Below, one piece after another: positions 31,714-43,569 of a stretch of DNA of 64,000 bases. The stretch is from assembly GCA_963971225.1 (NCBI GenBank), contig OZ020270.1, positions 70,004,932-70,068,931 of the forward strand, read 5' to 3'. The DNA is from Melieria omissa (lineage: Eukaryota; Arthropoda; Insecta; Diptera; Ulidiidae). The notes under the pieces are model-generated. The model had not been told where the DNA came from, searched no databases, and saw only the letters and a program-made list of their open reading frames with translations. Positions within the stretch are counted from its first letter, which is position 1; every line of letters begins with the position of its first letter. The translations under genes were made by a program, and so were the position numbers.

Positions 31714-34700
31714 CTGCCCGTTCGTCCCGAATAAGTGCCAGGGTTCCGCTGTGATAAGGCGCCAGGCGCTCCAAATGGACTACCTTCAGCTTAGCGCCTT
31801 TATTGCTGGAACGTTGAATCCTGTATACCACGTCGTTTATCCTAGTCACGACTTCGTAAGGTCCTTCCCATGACGCTTGAAGTTTCGGAGACAAACCTTT
31901 CCTCCGCTGCGGGTTGTAGAGCATTACCATATCGCCCTCTTGGAACCCTGCTGAATTGGCCCGTAGATCATATCTGGCTTTCGCCTTGTCGCTGACCAGT
32001 TTGGTGCGACCCCTTATATGTTAAACTGGTGAATTTCCTCCAGTTCCGCCCGCTTATTGACCACGTAGTCCGTCTTAGCGCCTCCCGTGGTGCTGACTAC
32101 CCCGAACTTCAAGTCAGCGGGTAACCGCAACTCTGTGCCGAACACTGCTCGGGCTGGAGTGAGTGATATCGTGTCGTGCGGGGCTGACCTATACGCTATC
32201 AGGAACAGGGGGATGTCCCAATCCTTTTGATTCCTGCCTACCACTTTCCGCAGGTACTCCTCCAGTGTCCGGTTAAAGCGTTCCACCATGCCGTCGGACT
32301 GTGGGTGCAAAGGAGTGGTACGCGTTTTCTTTATCCCCAACAGCTCACACACTTCCTTGAATACCACAGACTCGAAATTCCGACCCTGATCTGAGTGTAA
32401 CTCCAACGGAACTCCGAACCTGGCTACCCAGTTGTTTACCAGCTTTTCCGAGATCGTAGTGGCCTCCTGGTTAGGAATAGGGTACACTTCGGGCCATTTG
32501 CTGAAATAATCCATTACCACCAGCACATATTTGTTGCCTTGAGTGCTAGTTGGGAATGGGCCGGCGACGTCCATAGCAATCCATGCGGCCTCGAGATTTT
32601 CTTGTCGGCCCTTTCGCGGCTGAACATCGGTCGCAGCTCTTAATCCACTCGGCTACAGACTCCTGACATCCTACCCAGTAGAATCGTCTTTTTATTTTGG
32701 CGACGATTTTGGTGATGCCCAGGTGCCCTCCACTGGAGTCGTTATGGTATGCCTCGATGACCTCGTTGATTCTGCATTTCGGCACTACCATTAGGGAGTT
32801 GCTGGTCCGACCATCCGCGCTCTCCCATTCGCGGTCCTTTTGTAGCCTCTCCGCAGACCACTCTTCCTCTGGCATAACGCTTACCAACCGGACGTCCACT
32901 ATATGTTCTTTGCTTTCGGCTCGCGAGCATTGCCTGCATTCGACTTTGCACGGACGGCGGGACAAGGCATCGGCATTTCCATGGCTACTGCCCTTACGAT
33001 GCTCTATCGTGTAGTCGTAGCTCTGCAGTCGCTCGATCCACCGCGCCAAATTGCCCTTCAGGATCTTCAAAGTTCAGGAGCCATCTCAATGCCGCATGAT
33101 CTGTGCGCAGGCGAAACCTTTGTCCATACAGATATTTGTGGAAGTGTTTTACGCAGTCCAATACCGCCAGCAGTTCGCTCCGTGTCACACAGTAGTTGCG
33201 TTCCGGTTTCGATAGAACCCTACAGTAGTACGCTATCACTTGTTCCTGGCCGTCTATTATCTGTGATAGCACACCGCCAATACTATTCCCGCTTGCATCT
33301 GTATCCAGCACAAACATCTCCCCAGGCACGGGGAAGGCCAGAATTGGAGCACTGCACAATTTTTCCTTCAGACGTGCAAAATCCTGTTCCTGCTCCTCAT
33401 TCCACTCGATAGCTTGGCTCTTTTTCGTCAGTTTGTGCAAGCTGCTGGCTATGTTCGCGAATACCGGAACAAATCGGCGGTAGTATGTGCACAGGCCCAG
33501 GAAACTGCGGAGTTCGTGTAGATTGCGTGGCCGGGGCCACTCCTTCACCGCCGTGATTTTGCCTTCATCCGTATGTACTCCGCGGGCAGAAACCGTATGA
33601 CCTTGATACTTGACCTCCTTTTGGAACAGCGAGCACTTCCTTGGGTTGAGTTTAAGCCCGGCTTCTCGTATCCGCTCGAATACCTCCTTTAGCTTTCCCA
33701 GGTGGTCGTCGAAGTTTTTAGCCATCACGATTATGTCGTCGAGGTACACCAGGCACGTCCGCCAATGCAGCCCTTTTAGCACGCGTTCCATTAGCCGCTC
33801 GAATGTTGCTGGTGCGTTGCAAAGTCCAAACGGCATGACGGTGAACTGCCACAAACCATCGCCAACACTGAAAGCCATTTTCTCCTTGTCCCTGTCTGCA
33901 AGCTCTACCTGCCAATAGCCGCTGCGTAAGTCGAGCGTGGAGAACCACTGCGTGCCTGACAGTGTGTCCAGGGTGTCATCGATCCGAGGTAGTGGATAAC
34001 TGTCCTTCTTGGTCACATCATTGAGCGTCCGATAGTCAACACAAAACCGGGTACTGCCATCTTTTGTCTTGACTAGCACGACCGGCGAGCACCAGGGGCC
34101 CGAAGAAGGCTCTATGACCTTTTCTTTCCGCATGTTCTCGATCAAATTTGTGACCCCTTCCCTCTCTGCCAGAGGAACTCGTCTTGGCGGTTGGCGAATC
34201 GGTTTTGCACTTCCGGTGTCGATGCTGTGCTTGACTATGGCTGTTCTTCCGCCTGCTTCTGCCGCAAATATTGACCCATAGTGCTGCAGGAAAGACCTCA
34301 CCTTCTGTTTTTGCTTGGCCGTCACCTCGCTGCTCCACTGGTTCTCTTGCGGTAGGACGTCCATGTTAAAACTGCTCTTCTCATTACCTCCAGGTGGGCT
34401 ACTCTCGCAATTGACCACTGCTACAGCTTCCTTACACTCGCCAGTTACCTCATCTTTCCCGACATATCTGGGTGCATTCAGGGCGTTCAGTATTCTAACT
34501 GGTATTCTGCCATTCTTAGGTTCCACTAATGTACGTCCGATGATGATGTTGTCGTGTCCTTGTTTCAGTGCTTCTACAAGCCACAGCCGACGCGTCCCAT
34601 CGTCCTCGTCCACCTTTGCCCACACAATCGCCTCAGAATTCGCTGAACTCATGTTCCAGGCTGCTGGTGCCGATAGCAATCGTTGTTGTAACTTTTCCTC

Positions 34701-34845
34701 TTACCGGCGCGCGCTCGCCAGTCGCAGTCCTCAGCTGTATGCCATGCAGCGGTTCCCAGTTCTTAAGCAGCTTCCTTTTTATGATCGAACTAGCAAACCC
34801 GGCGAACTCCGTTTCGACACCAGATGGCTTCGTTTTATGTAACAT
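31709..34845 (-). pseudogene. pol: Gypsy-2 pol (protease fragment, RT, RNase H, integrase)
   Basis: From right to left: a short protease remnant (ending near HGIQLRTATGERAP); reverse transcriptase with SSGPWCSPVVLVKTKDGSTR, a VMPFGLCNAPATFERLM block and LVYLDDIIVM; RNase H with VLDTDASGNSIGGVLSQI; integrase zinc region (HNDSSGGHLG ... CDRCSAAKG), core (MDVAGPFPTSTQGNKYV, LHSDQGRNFES, SDGMVERFNRTLEE) and a chromodomain-like tail. Frameshifts lie near 33070, near 32575 and near 32015. Catalytic residues are still readable in each domain. Confidence 0.92.
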
Positions 34846-34849
34846 TTCG

Positions 34850-35308
34850 TTTGGTGATTAAAAGATGAAGAAAAATGTTTTTTTGTTTTATATTTGACAA
34901 GGAAAAATTTAATTTCATTTCATAACAGTAATGAATTCATTTCGATTACAAAAATGAAGTGTTATTTAGTTGAACTTCTCTAAGTAAATGAAAGTGAATC
35001 CAAAGTAAATACTGAATCGAAGCGTTATAAGTGTCCGCAAATTATCCGTTTCATTGAAGTGCACTTTGGTAAACCACATTTTTTGTTTTTCGGTCTGACG
35101 TTAACACAAACAAAGCGGATGGTTTCCCAACTCGTGAACACGCAACGTATAACAGCCCATGTGAAAAACAATGATTTTCTAAATTTATCCCGCAAACACT
35201 AAGCGATTGGCCTTGCGACTTGTTAATTGTCATTGCGAACGCAAGGCGAACTGGAAATTGCAATCGTTTGAAGTCAAACGAAAGATCAGTCGGAATCATT
35301 GGTATTCT
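34850..35308 (-). pseudogene. Helitron helicase, C-terminal fragment
   Basis: Encodes the last 82 residues of a Helitron Pif1-like helicase: the start of the piece reads FDFKRLQFPVRLAFAMTINK, followed by SQGQSL (motif V) and LYVACSRVGKPSALFVLTSD (motif VI). The rest of the Helitron is absent; LINE-2 begins immediately upstream at about 35309. The 200 bp to the left (34850-35050) is A/T-rich and may be the Helitron 3' end, but I see no clear CTRR terminus or hairpin. Confidence 0.85.
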
Positions 35309-37785
35309 TTATTCTTTATTAAATACAGTCAATGAACAAAAATGTTCTTACAGACTAGGTGAATGTATAACAAGCTCAAAACTTACAGGCTAAAATTGAT
35401 GAATAACAAGCTTAATTTAAAACTTAAAACTAATAAACAAAGAAAAGCAAATTGTAAATAAAAGTAAGCGATGATATTATCTGAGCGCATGGTTAAGCGA
35501 ATTCAAAAAAACAGGTTTTGAGCAAGAGAAGTCGATATCTATTACTTTAGAAAAACTATTAAATTCAGATAGAGCTCTGGCCAAGGGGGCGTTCAACTCA
35601 TAGTTAGTTTTAGCAAAATTAACATAAAAAGGGGTATAATGACGAAGTACTCTAAGAGGAATATTGAAGCAGATTCTTTCAAGCAGAACAGGACAATCGA
35701 CTACACTAGAAATCAAATCGAAGACGAAAGATAGGGATAGAATGATTCTCCTATTGTAAAGGGAGTTCAAATTAAGGAGTTTACAACGAGAGGTGTAGGA
35801 GGGAATGGGTTCATGGAATCTGAGGGACCGAAGAGCAAAGCGAAGGAAGGATTTCTGAACACGTTCAATGCGATTGGTATAACACTCATGGTAGGATCGC
35901 CAGATGAAAGAGGCATATTCTAATTTAGATCGGACGAAGGAGGTGTATAGTAACTTTAAGGTATACGGATCAGTGAACTCAGAGGAATTACGTTTAACAA
36001 AAGCTAACATAGCATAGGATTTTGAGATGGTAGCATTGACATGACTCGAGAAGGAAAACTTGTGATCAAAAATAACTCCCAAGTCCTTGATTTCAGAAAC
36101 AGATTTTAAAGAAGAGTTGAATATGTTATATGTGTTATGTAAGACGGATTTACACTTGGAAAAAGTGACATGGAAACATTTATTCATATTTAAGGATAGA
36201 CAATTACGACTACACCAAGAGTGTACATTATCAAGATCGGCTTGGAGCAGCAAAGAATCGGACGGACCACTAATGGCTGAGTAAATTTTTAGATCGTCTG
36301 CGTAAAGCAGAACATTTGCAGACAAGAAACAGTGACTAATGTCATTGATGAACAAGATAAAAAGCAGAGGTCCAAGAATGCTACCTTGCGGAACACCTGA
36401 TGACGCGATGAAAGGCGCCGAATGTGCATTATCTACTACTACCAAGCACTGGCGATTACTTAAGTAAGATTTGAGCCATTCAAGAAAAACGGAGTGAAAG
36501 CCAAATGACGCTAACTTATGAATTAGGATTGGGTGAGAAACCCTATCAAAGGCTTTGGAGAAGTCAGTGTAGACTGTGTCTACCTGGAGTCCGTTATGAA
36601 ACGCGGAAAAACAATGCTCACTGAAGACAGCAAGATTTGAGACGGTGGACCGACCAGGCATGAAGCCATGTTGGTTCGGGCAAATTAAACTTTTCACTGC
36701 GAAGAACACCTTGTCTTTGATTATACACTCGAAAAGCTTGGAGACTGTGGAGAGTTTGGAGATTGGCCTTTAATTACCCACATAATTGTTGTTTCCACTC
36801 TTAAAGATGGGGGTAATAAAGGCAAGTTTCCAAGCGTCAATGAAGATACCGGATTCAAGAGATTTATTAAAAATCACAGTTAGTGGATAAGCAAGAGACG
36901 CACATTTTTTAAACAAGATTGCGGACAATCCATCGACATCAGTCTGGGTTGAAAGACTAAGGCGCGAAATGCCTTTGGTTGTATCTTCAACGGACAGTGT
37001 AAGAAAGCTCGGAAGCTGAATTTGCGGATTTATTCTTGTAAATCAGGGAAGATGGTATGCCCGAGCAGATTTTCTTTGAGTTGATGAAGCGCCAAAAGGC
37101 CTTAGGATTGGTTTTGATATTGGCTTCAAAGCTTAAAATGTGATTAGAGTATAGAAACCTGTCAAGGCAATTGTATTCTTTAGAGTATTTTTTATATTTA
37201 TTAAAAATGGACAAATCGCCATTTTTTTTGAATTTGCGATAGAATTTGTTCCTTAGATTTTTTAACTTTTTAAGTTTGTGAGTATGCCAAGGCAATTTAT
37301 ACCTGCGCTTCTGAGCAATTGGGATACAGCGTAAGCAAGCTTCAACAACTTTCGATCTGAAACTTTCAAAGCAATTGGCAACATCAGTGCTATCAAGCAA
37401 AGAGACCCAATTCAAGGTAGAGAAAAAAGTATTCAGGTTTGAAAAATTACCTAAGTTGTAATTAAAGGCTAAATTTTGATTCTCACTACTGACACGCCTG
37501 AATTCGTAGAATTCGAGTTCAAGTACAAGAGGAACATGATGTAAAGTCGGCGAGGATAGAGGGAAAAGACATTCAGTTAAATTAAAGTTGACGTCTTTAC
37601 TAATGAAAATCAGGTCTAAAATCCTATGGAGTTTGTTTAGAAAACAATTAATCTGCAATAAATCTAGGCTAAAAAAACTGTCAACCAAGTATACTTCCAT
37701 ATTACTTTTGACGTTATTAGGAATTAAGCCACGGAAAGTATCGACATGAGCCCAATTGAGATTGCTAAAATTAAATACCTGCTCA
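35309..37785 (-). mobile_element. LINE-2: 5'-truncated non-LTR retrotransposon
   Basis: The 3' end on the left carries repeats of the AATAAAG type in minus-strand orientation (35309-35327). The 5' side is truncated inside the endonuclease, at the junction with BEL-3 reverse transcriptase near 37785. It is flanked on one side by a Helitron and on the other by BEL, so the insertion, or a later deletion, removed the neighbouring sequence. Confidence 0.85.
35477..37785 (-). pseudogene. LINE-2 ORF2: endonuclease end and reverse transcriptase
   Basis: Starts with the last part of an endonuclease (NFSNLNWAHVDTFRG, HRILDLIFISKDVN), continues through the linker (SFEANIKTNPKAFWRFINSK) to a reverse transcriptase with QHGFMPGRSTVSNL, VYTDFSKAFDRVSHP, GVPQGSILGPLLFILFIND and catalytic LYADDLKIY. 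A frameshift near 36985 and a stop near 36772 interrupt it. From about 36709 to the end 410 codons are open. A Jockey/CR1-type protein; clade not settled. Confidence 0.88.
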
Positions 37786-38759
37786 CCGAAGTTCTCGTTG
37801 ACTACCTTGGAATTAGATACAAATCGCCTTATTTCAAGTCCACCTTGCCTGTGTACCCAAATTATATCCCGGATGATCCTTTCGGCTTCACTTTCACTGG
37901 AAAAGGAATGAACTAAATCGTCTACATAGTGATTATTGATAATTGCGCTGACGGCCTTCGGAAATCTATCTACAAACTCGAGTGCGTTAACATTTTTAAC
38001 GTGCTGCGCGGAACAAGGCGAACAAGTTGCTCCAAATGTAATGACCGTCATCGTGTATTCCTCTATTGGCTCACTAGGATTCGCTCTCCATAGGAAACGT
38101 TGCGCTGTCTGATCCTCGTATCGTATTCTCACCTGATGGAACATCTCTACGATGTCTGCGCAGACTCCAATCGCGCGCTGCCTAAATTTCATCAACACTG
38201 TCGTCAGAGGCTGACACTGGTCGGGCCCGTTCAACAACGCTGAGTTTAGTGAGTAGCCGTTTACGCTGGCAGCCGCGTCAAAGACCAGGCGCAGCCTTTT
38301 CGGTTTGTTCAGATTGTGCACCGCAAAGTGTGGCAGGTACCAGACGCGGCCATTGTCAATTTCCAGTTCGTCTACACTTAGTTTTCTTGAGTATCCTTTC
38401 TTTTCATACTCCGTCATGACCCGCACGTAGTCCTCCTTAAAGTTGCGGTCTCGTTCGAATTTCCTTTCTAATGAGTAAAGTCTCTTTTCGGCCATTGCAC
38501 GACTCCTTGGCAGCTTCGTATCGTCATTCTTCCATAGTAATCCGGTTTCAAATCGTTTTCCAACACGAACCGTTGTAGACTTTAATAAATGTTTGGCTCT
38601 CACGATGTCATCAGCTTCCACGTGTCTCTCAACTCCCAATTTGTCGCTGGCAATGAAGTTTTTCACCAGTTGCTCCAAACCGCCGTCGTCATCACAGGTT
38701 CGCGTAAAAAGTAGTCGATCATGTGTTCCTTCTGAGCTTACTTCTGCAGAACTATACAC
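37786..38759 (-). pseudogene. BEL-3 reverse transcriptase, N-terminal part
   Basis: BEL/Pao reverse transcriptase from the linker after protease to just past the catalytic site: WYLPHFAVHNLNKPKRLRLV, then FDAAASVNGYSLNSALLNGP, and NNHYVDDLVHSF with the YVDD box. It ends at the LINE-2 junction and, by chance, runs on in frame into LINE-2 protein sequence. The upstream protease is in a different frame (shift near 38780). Confidence 0.9.
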
Positions 38760-38776
38760 GACCCAGCCTAATTTAG

Positions 38777-39682
38777 TTACAATAACTGCTGTTGCGCTAC
38801 TCCTAGATGAGCATTATCGATTCCTATCAGTAACTCTGGTACGGCCTTATCGTAGTCATATATCGGTATCTTCATGTGTCGATACTTCGGCGACAACTCC
38901 ATTACGTTCAGCGTCTGGGATGGCAATTGGAGATTGGGAACTGTACAAACAGACCTTAAATTGTACCTTCTACAATTATTCCCGACTCCGGAGATTCCCA
39001 CTTCGACACGGCAAGACCTCTGCGTCACGGTATTGTTGCCAAACCACTGTAATGTTAGGCTTTCTTCCTTTCCTTTTAAGCCAAGCTTGGCTGCCAAACT
39101 CTCGTTCATTAACGTCACGGCAGACCCTTCATCAAAAAAGGCAAAACTATCAATTCGCTTACCGTTTGCATACAAACGCACTGGCAAAACTTTAAATAAA
39201 ACCTGTTTGCGCGCGGGTCGCACTACCGCGCTCGTAAACATTGGCTGCTGCAGCGGTGCATTGTCCTCCTCCCGAGCCTCACTCAAGAGCTTGTGGAACC
39301 TTCGCACCTCGTTTGTCTCTGGACTGCGCTTAAGGCAGTGGCTCCCTCTATGTCCCTGTTCCAGACACGCGAAACACAGCTTTCGTTGGCGGGCGATTCT
39401 CCACCTTTGTCTGCAGGGCGTTTCCAGAAACTTCTTACACTTTTCAATTTCATGTTTACCTGAATAAATTTTGCAGTCTTCTTCGTTCTTCTCCACTTCG
39501 TCAGCATGGAAAAATCTCTGGCGCGGCTGATTGAGTGTTGCACAGACAACACTAACAACGCGTGCCAGCTTCTGAAGCCACTCGCTAAAGTCCACTATCG
39601 TCGCTCTCGGTTTAATGGTCATAGCGTGCTTGGCCCACTCCAGCCTCCGCTGAACTGGCAACTTCAACGTCATCTCGTCCAT
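38777..39682 (-). pseudogene. BEL-3 Gag C-terminus and protease
   Basis: About 300 residues: the end of the BEL capsid region, a zinc knuckle (CFACLEQGHRGSHC) near residue 110-125, and an A17-like protease domain with FAFFDEGSAVTLMN at its active-site position and PELLIGIDNAHL downstream. It is separated by a frameshift from capsid sequence to its right and from the reverse transcriptase to its left. Confidence 0.85.
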
Positions 39683-39694
39683 GAGCGTTGGATT

Positions 39695-40279
39695 TCACAG
39701 ATGATGATCGCAATTCGCCGACTTCAGAAATGAAGCTAAATTCTGCACCTTCGTCGCAAATGGTATGAGCAAGTCGATTCGGTTGTCCGCGATGCACGCT
39801 ACGCTGCGGATTTTTGCTATCTGGCTCTTCACTAACAAGTCCGGACTACCAAATCGCTCCTCTAAGGTCTCCACGACTCGATTTACATTGCTCCTGTGTA
39901 TTAACAGACACTCGTCAGTGTCTCTGGCTTTCCCTTTTAAAGCCTTCTGTAATCGCAACATATTCTGCCTATCATTACAGCCGGATTCATCTGTGGTAAT
40001 TTTAAACGCTTCATTGAACATTGGCCAATCTTCGGGCCGACCGGGCGAACTCGGGCAAGTCGTATAACTTGAGGTTTTGTGGCTCCGGCCTGGGAGCCGA
40101 TAGCGTCCGCTGCAGCTCGGTCAATACCGAGGTCAACGTAGACGCAGTTTCTTCACTTCCACCATCCGCCGTCAACGCTACAGGAGTATTAGCGCGCGCC
40201 CGTTGCGCTTCGCATTCTCTCCACCTACGATTACTGTCAGCCACTTCTGCTTGCAGATTGTTGGTTTTCTCTAACATAT
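39695..40279 (-). pseudogene. BEL-3 Gag, N-terminal half
   Basis: Two overlapping frames encode the BEL Gag: MLEKTNNLQAEVADSNRRWR with a helical character near the right end, then PEPQNLKLYDLPEF, and after a frameshift FNEAFKITTDESGCNDRQNM and SNVNRVVETLEERFGSPDLL. The right edge is the ATAT duplication of Gypsy-3; the gene resumes at 45451. Confidence 0.82.
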
Positions 40280-40672
40280 TGTTACGAAAATTACTTCACA
40301 GGTTCGTTTGGATTGGTTTTGAAAATAAAACAACTTCAATTACTCAGCAAAAATCAACAATCACTTTATTTACAGATTTACACTTCGCTTGTATCTACAC
40401 TTGTTACCACTTTGCTTGCTCAACACAGCCTCGACCCCTTGCGCTGCCACTGCTGCTTTCATACCAGTTTTCTTATCGCGCCGAAGTTTCTTGCAACTTC
40501 CAATTGGAAAGCGCTCGACCATTCTCGCACAGCCCATTTCTTCGAGAACCATCCTTGCCATATCGGACTATACCAAGCGAATTTATACCAGTTTCGCTGT
40601 ACTTCAAAGTGCATGCCTAAAAGTATGCTTGCAAAAGCGTTCATGCACAGCACAAAGTGCCTTTTCGTTTCA
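40280..40672 (-). repeat. Gypsy-3 3' LTR (left, 393 bp)
   Basis: Direct repeat of 45058-45450. The probable TATA box in minus-strand orientation near 40457 reads TATGAAAG here but TATAAAAG in the other LTR. Both LTRs have an AATAAAGTG-type poly(A) signal (near 40362 here). Confidence 0.95.
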
Positions 40673-40683
40673 CTGCCCACCAC

Positions 40684-43500
40684 TTAGACTTGTTTGTCCC
40701 GAACAAGTACCGAGGCTCCGCCGGAGTAAGACGCCAGGCGCTCCAAATTGACTACTTTCAACCTGGCGTTTCTGTTGCCGCAGCGTTGAATCCTGTACAC
40801 CACGTCACTAATCCTGGTTACGACCTTGTACGGTCCTTCCCATGACGTTTGAAGCTTTGGAGACAAACCTTTCCTCCGCTGCGGGTTGTAAAGCATTACT
40901 AGATCGCCTTCTTGGAACACTGCTGTGTTAGCTCGTAGATCATATCTGGCTTTCATCTTATCGCTGACCAGTTCGATACGGTCCCTTATAAACTGGTGGA
41001 TTTCTTCCAGCTCCGCTCGCTTATTAACTGCGTAATCCGTCTTAGCGCCTTCCGTCGTGCTGACCACTCCGAACTTCAAGTCAGCAGGCAATCTCAGCTC
41101 CGTGCCGAACACTACTCGGGCTGGAGTGAGTGCTGTCGTATCGTGCGGGGCTGACCTATACGCCATCAAGAACAGCGGAATATGCGTGTCCCAATCCTTT
41201 TGATTTCTGCCTACTACTTTCCGCAGATATTCCTCCAGCGTTCGATTGAATCGTTTCACCATGCCGTCGGACTGGGGATGCAAAGGACAGGTGCGCGTTT
41301 TCCTTATTCCTAGTAGCTCACACACTTCCTTTAATACCAGAGACTCGAAATTCCGGCCTTGATCCGAGTGCAACTCCAGTGGAACTCCAAATCTGGCCAC
41401 CCAGTTGTTTACCAGCATTTCCGCAACCGTGGAGGCCTCCTGGTTAGGAATAGGATACACTTCGGGCCATTTGCTGAAATAGTCCATTACCACCAGCACA
41501 TATTTGTTGCCTTGAGTGCTAAGTGGGAATGGCCCGGCGACGTCCATTGGCCATTCGATCCACCGCGCCAACTGGCCTTCCGGATCTGTAAAGTTCAGCA
41601 GCCATTTCAATGCCGTATGATCTGTGCACAGGCGAAACTTTTGCCCATACAGGTATTTGTGGAAGTGTTTCACGCATTCCAATACTGCGACCAACTCCCT
41701 CCGTGTCACACAGTAGTTGCGTTCCGGCTTTGACAAAATTTTGCTATAGTAGGCTATCACTTGTTCTTGGCCATCTATTATCTGTGATAGCACACCACCA
41801 ATACTATGCCCACTTGCATCTGTATCCAGCACAAACATCTCCCCAGGCACGGGGAAGGCCAGAATTGGAGCACTGCACAGTGTTTCCTTCAGACGTGCAA
41901 AAGCCTGTTCCTGCTCCTCGTTCCACTCGAAAGCTTGGCTCTTTTTCGTCAGTTTGTGAAAGTTGCTGGCTAGCTTCGCGAATCCCGGAAGAAATCGGCG
42001 GTAGTATGTGCACAGGCCCAGGATACTGCGGAGTTCGTGTAGATTGCGTGGCCGCGGCCACTCCTTCACCGCCGTGATTTTGCCTTCATCCGTATGTACT
42101 CCACGGGCGGAAACCGTGTGACCCAGAAACTTGACCTCCTTTTGAAACAGCGAGCACTTCTTTGGGTTGAGTTAAAGCCCAGCTTTCTGTATTCGCTCGA
42201 ATACCTCGTTTAGCTTTCCCAGGTGGTCGTCAAAGCTTTTACCCATCACGATTATGTCGTCCAGGTAGACCAGACATGTCCGCCAATGCAGCCCTTTTAG
42301 CACACGTTCCATTAGCCGCTCGAATGTCGCTGGTGCGTTGCTGAGTCCAAACGGCATGACGGTGAACTGCCACAAACCGTCGCCAACACTAAAAGCTGTT
42401 TTCTCCTTGTCCTTGTCTGCAAGCTCCACCTGCCAACAGCCGCTGCGTAAGTCGAGTGTGGAAAACCACTGTGTGCCTGACAGTGTGTCCAGGGTGTCAT
42501 CGATCCGAGGTAGTGGATAGCTGTCCTTTTTTGTCACGTCATTGAGCTTTCGATAGTCCACACAAAATCGGGTACTGCCATGCTTTTTCTTGACTAGTAC
42601 GACCGGCGAACACCAAGGGCCTGACGACGGCTCTATGACCTTTTCTTTACCCATGCTTTCGATTAAAGTTGCGACCTCCTCCCTCTTGGCCAGAGGAACT
42701 CGTCTTGGCGGTTGATGGATTGGTTTTGCACTTCCGGTGTCGATGTTGTGTTTCACTATGGCTGTTCTTCCGCCCGCTTCCGTTGCAAATATTGACCCAT
42801 AGTGCTGTAGGAGTGACCGTGCCTTCTGTTTCTGCTCGGCTGTCAATTCGCTGCTCCACTGGTTCTGCGGTATGGCGTCCATGTTAGAACCGCTTTTCTT
42901 ACTTCCTCCGGGTGGACTGCTTTCGCAATTAACAACTGCTTCAGCCTCTCTACACTCGCCAATGACCGCATCTTTTCCGACATATCTGGGTGTGTTCAGT
43001 GGGTTGAGTATCCTGACTGGTATTTTGCCATTTTTGGGTTCCACTAATGTACGTCCGATAATTATGTTGTCGTATCCTTGTTTTGGCGCTTCTACAACCC
43101 ACAGCCGACTTGTCCCATCGTCCTCGTCCACCTTTGCCCACACAATCGCCTCAGAATTCGCTGGTATCTTCTGGTGTTGACACGAGACAACTTTCCTTGC
43201 AGCCACGCTTCGCTCATAGCCAGTGTGCAGGGGGAATTCAACGTTGGCATACCTCAGCACATTTTCTTTCAGGTCCAGCGTAAAACTGTGCCTAATCATG
43301 AAATCCACGCCGATAATCACGTCGTCCATTATATCCGCGACGATGAACTCATGCTTCGCAGCTGTATGCCATGCAGTGGTTCCCAGTTCATCAGAAGCTT
43401 ACTTTTTATGATCGAATATGACGCTCCAGTATCCAGTGTCAACACGAAAAACTTTCCATATATCTTTCCTTCAATCGTCAAGCTGCTGGGTTGTCGTTTC
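40684..43500 (-). pseudogene. pol: Gypsy-3 pol (protease, RT, RNase H, shortened integrase)
   Basis: Protease lies around 43330-43490 but is split from the 42172-43329 frame. The reverse transcriptase has SSGPWCSPVVLVKKKHGSTR, VMPFGLSNAPATFERLM and LVYLDDIIVM, then a stop at 42172-42174 where Gypsy-2 has Lys (AAA to TAA). RNase H has VLDTDASGHSIGGVLSQI. Near 41550 the frame passes directly from RNase H into the integrase core (MDVAGPFPLSTQGNKYV), so about 450 bp present in Gypsy-2, including the integrase zinc region, is deleted in frame. The integrase core and tail are otherwise open to the stop at 40684. Confidence 0.93.
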
Positions 43501-43569
43501 AACTGCGAGACAAGGACGGTGGGGCAGCAGGTTGTGGGATCAGCTCTCGCCCCTTTGGGCTGACCCGTT

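Larger units (their letters stand above)
31200..34845 (-). mobile_element. Gypsy-2: Ty3/gypsy element, 3' part
   Basis: Same family as Gypsy-3 and Gypsy-4 at protein level. It has the 3' LTR (31200-31713) and pol up to the protease. The gag gene and 5' LTR are missing; the right edge abuts a Helitron fragment near 34846. Compared with Gypsy-3 it keeps the full RNase H to integrase junction. Confidence 0.9.

Noticed and set aside
33610..34861. Several plus-strand frames opposite Gypsy-2 pol (also 41359-43563 opposite Gypsy-3)
   Set aside because: They are shadows of the minus-strand pol genes in GC-richer sequence and match no family.
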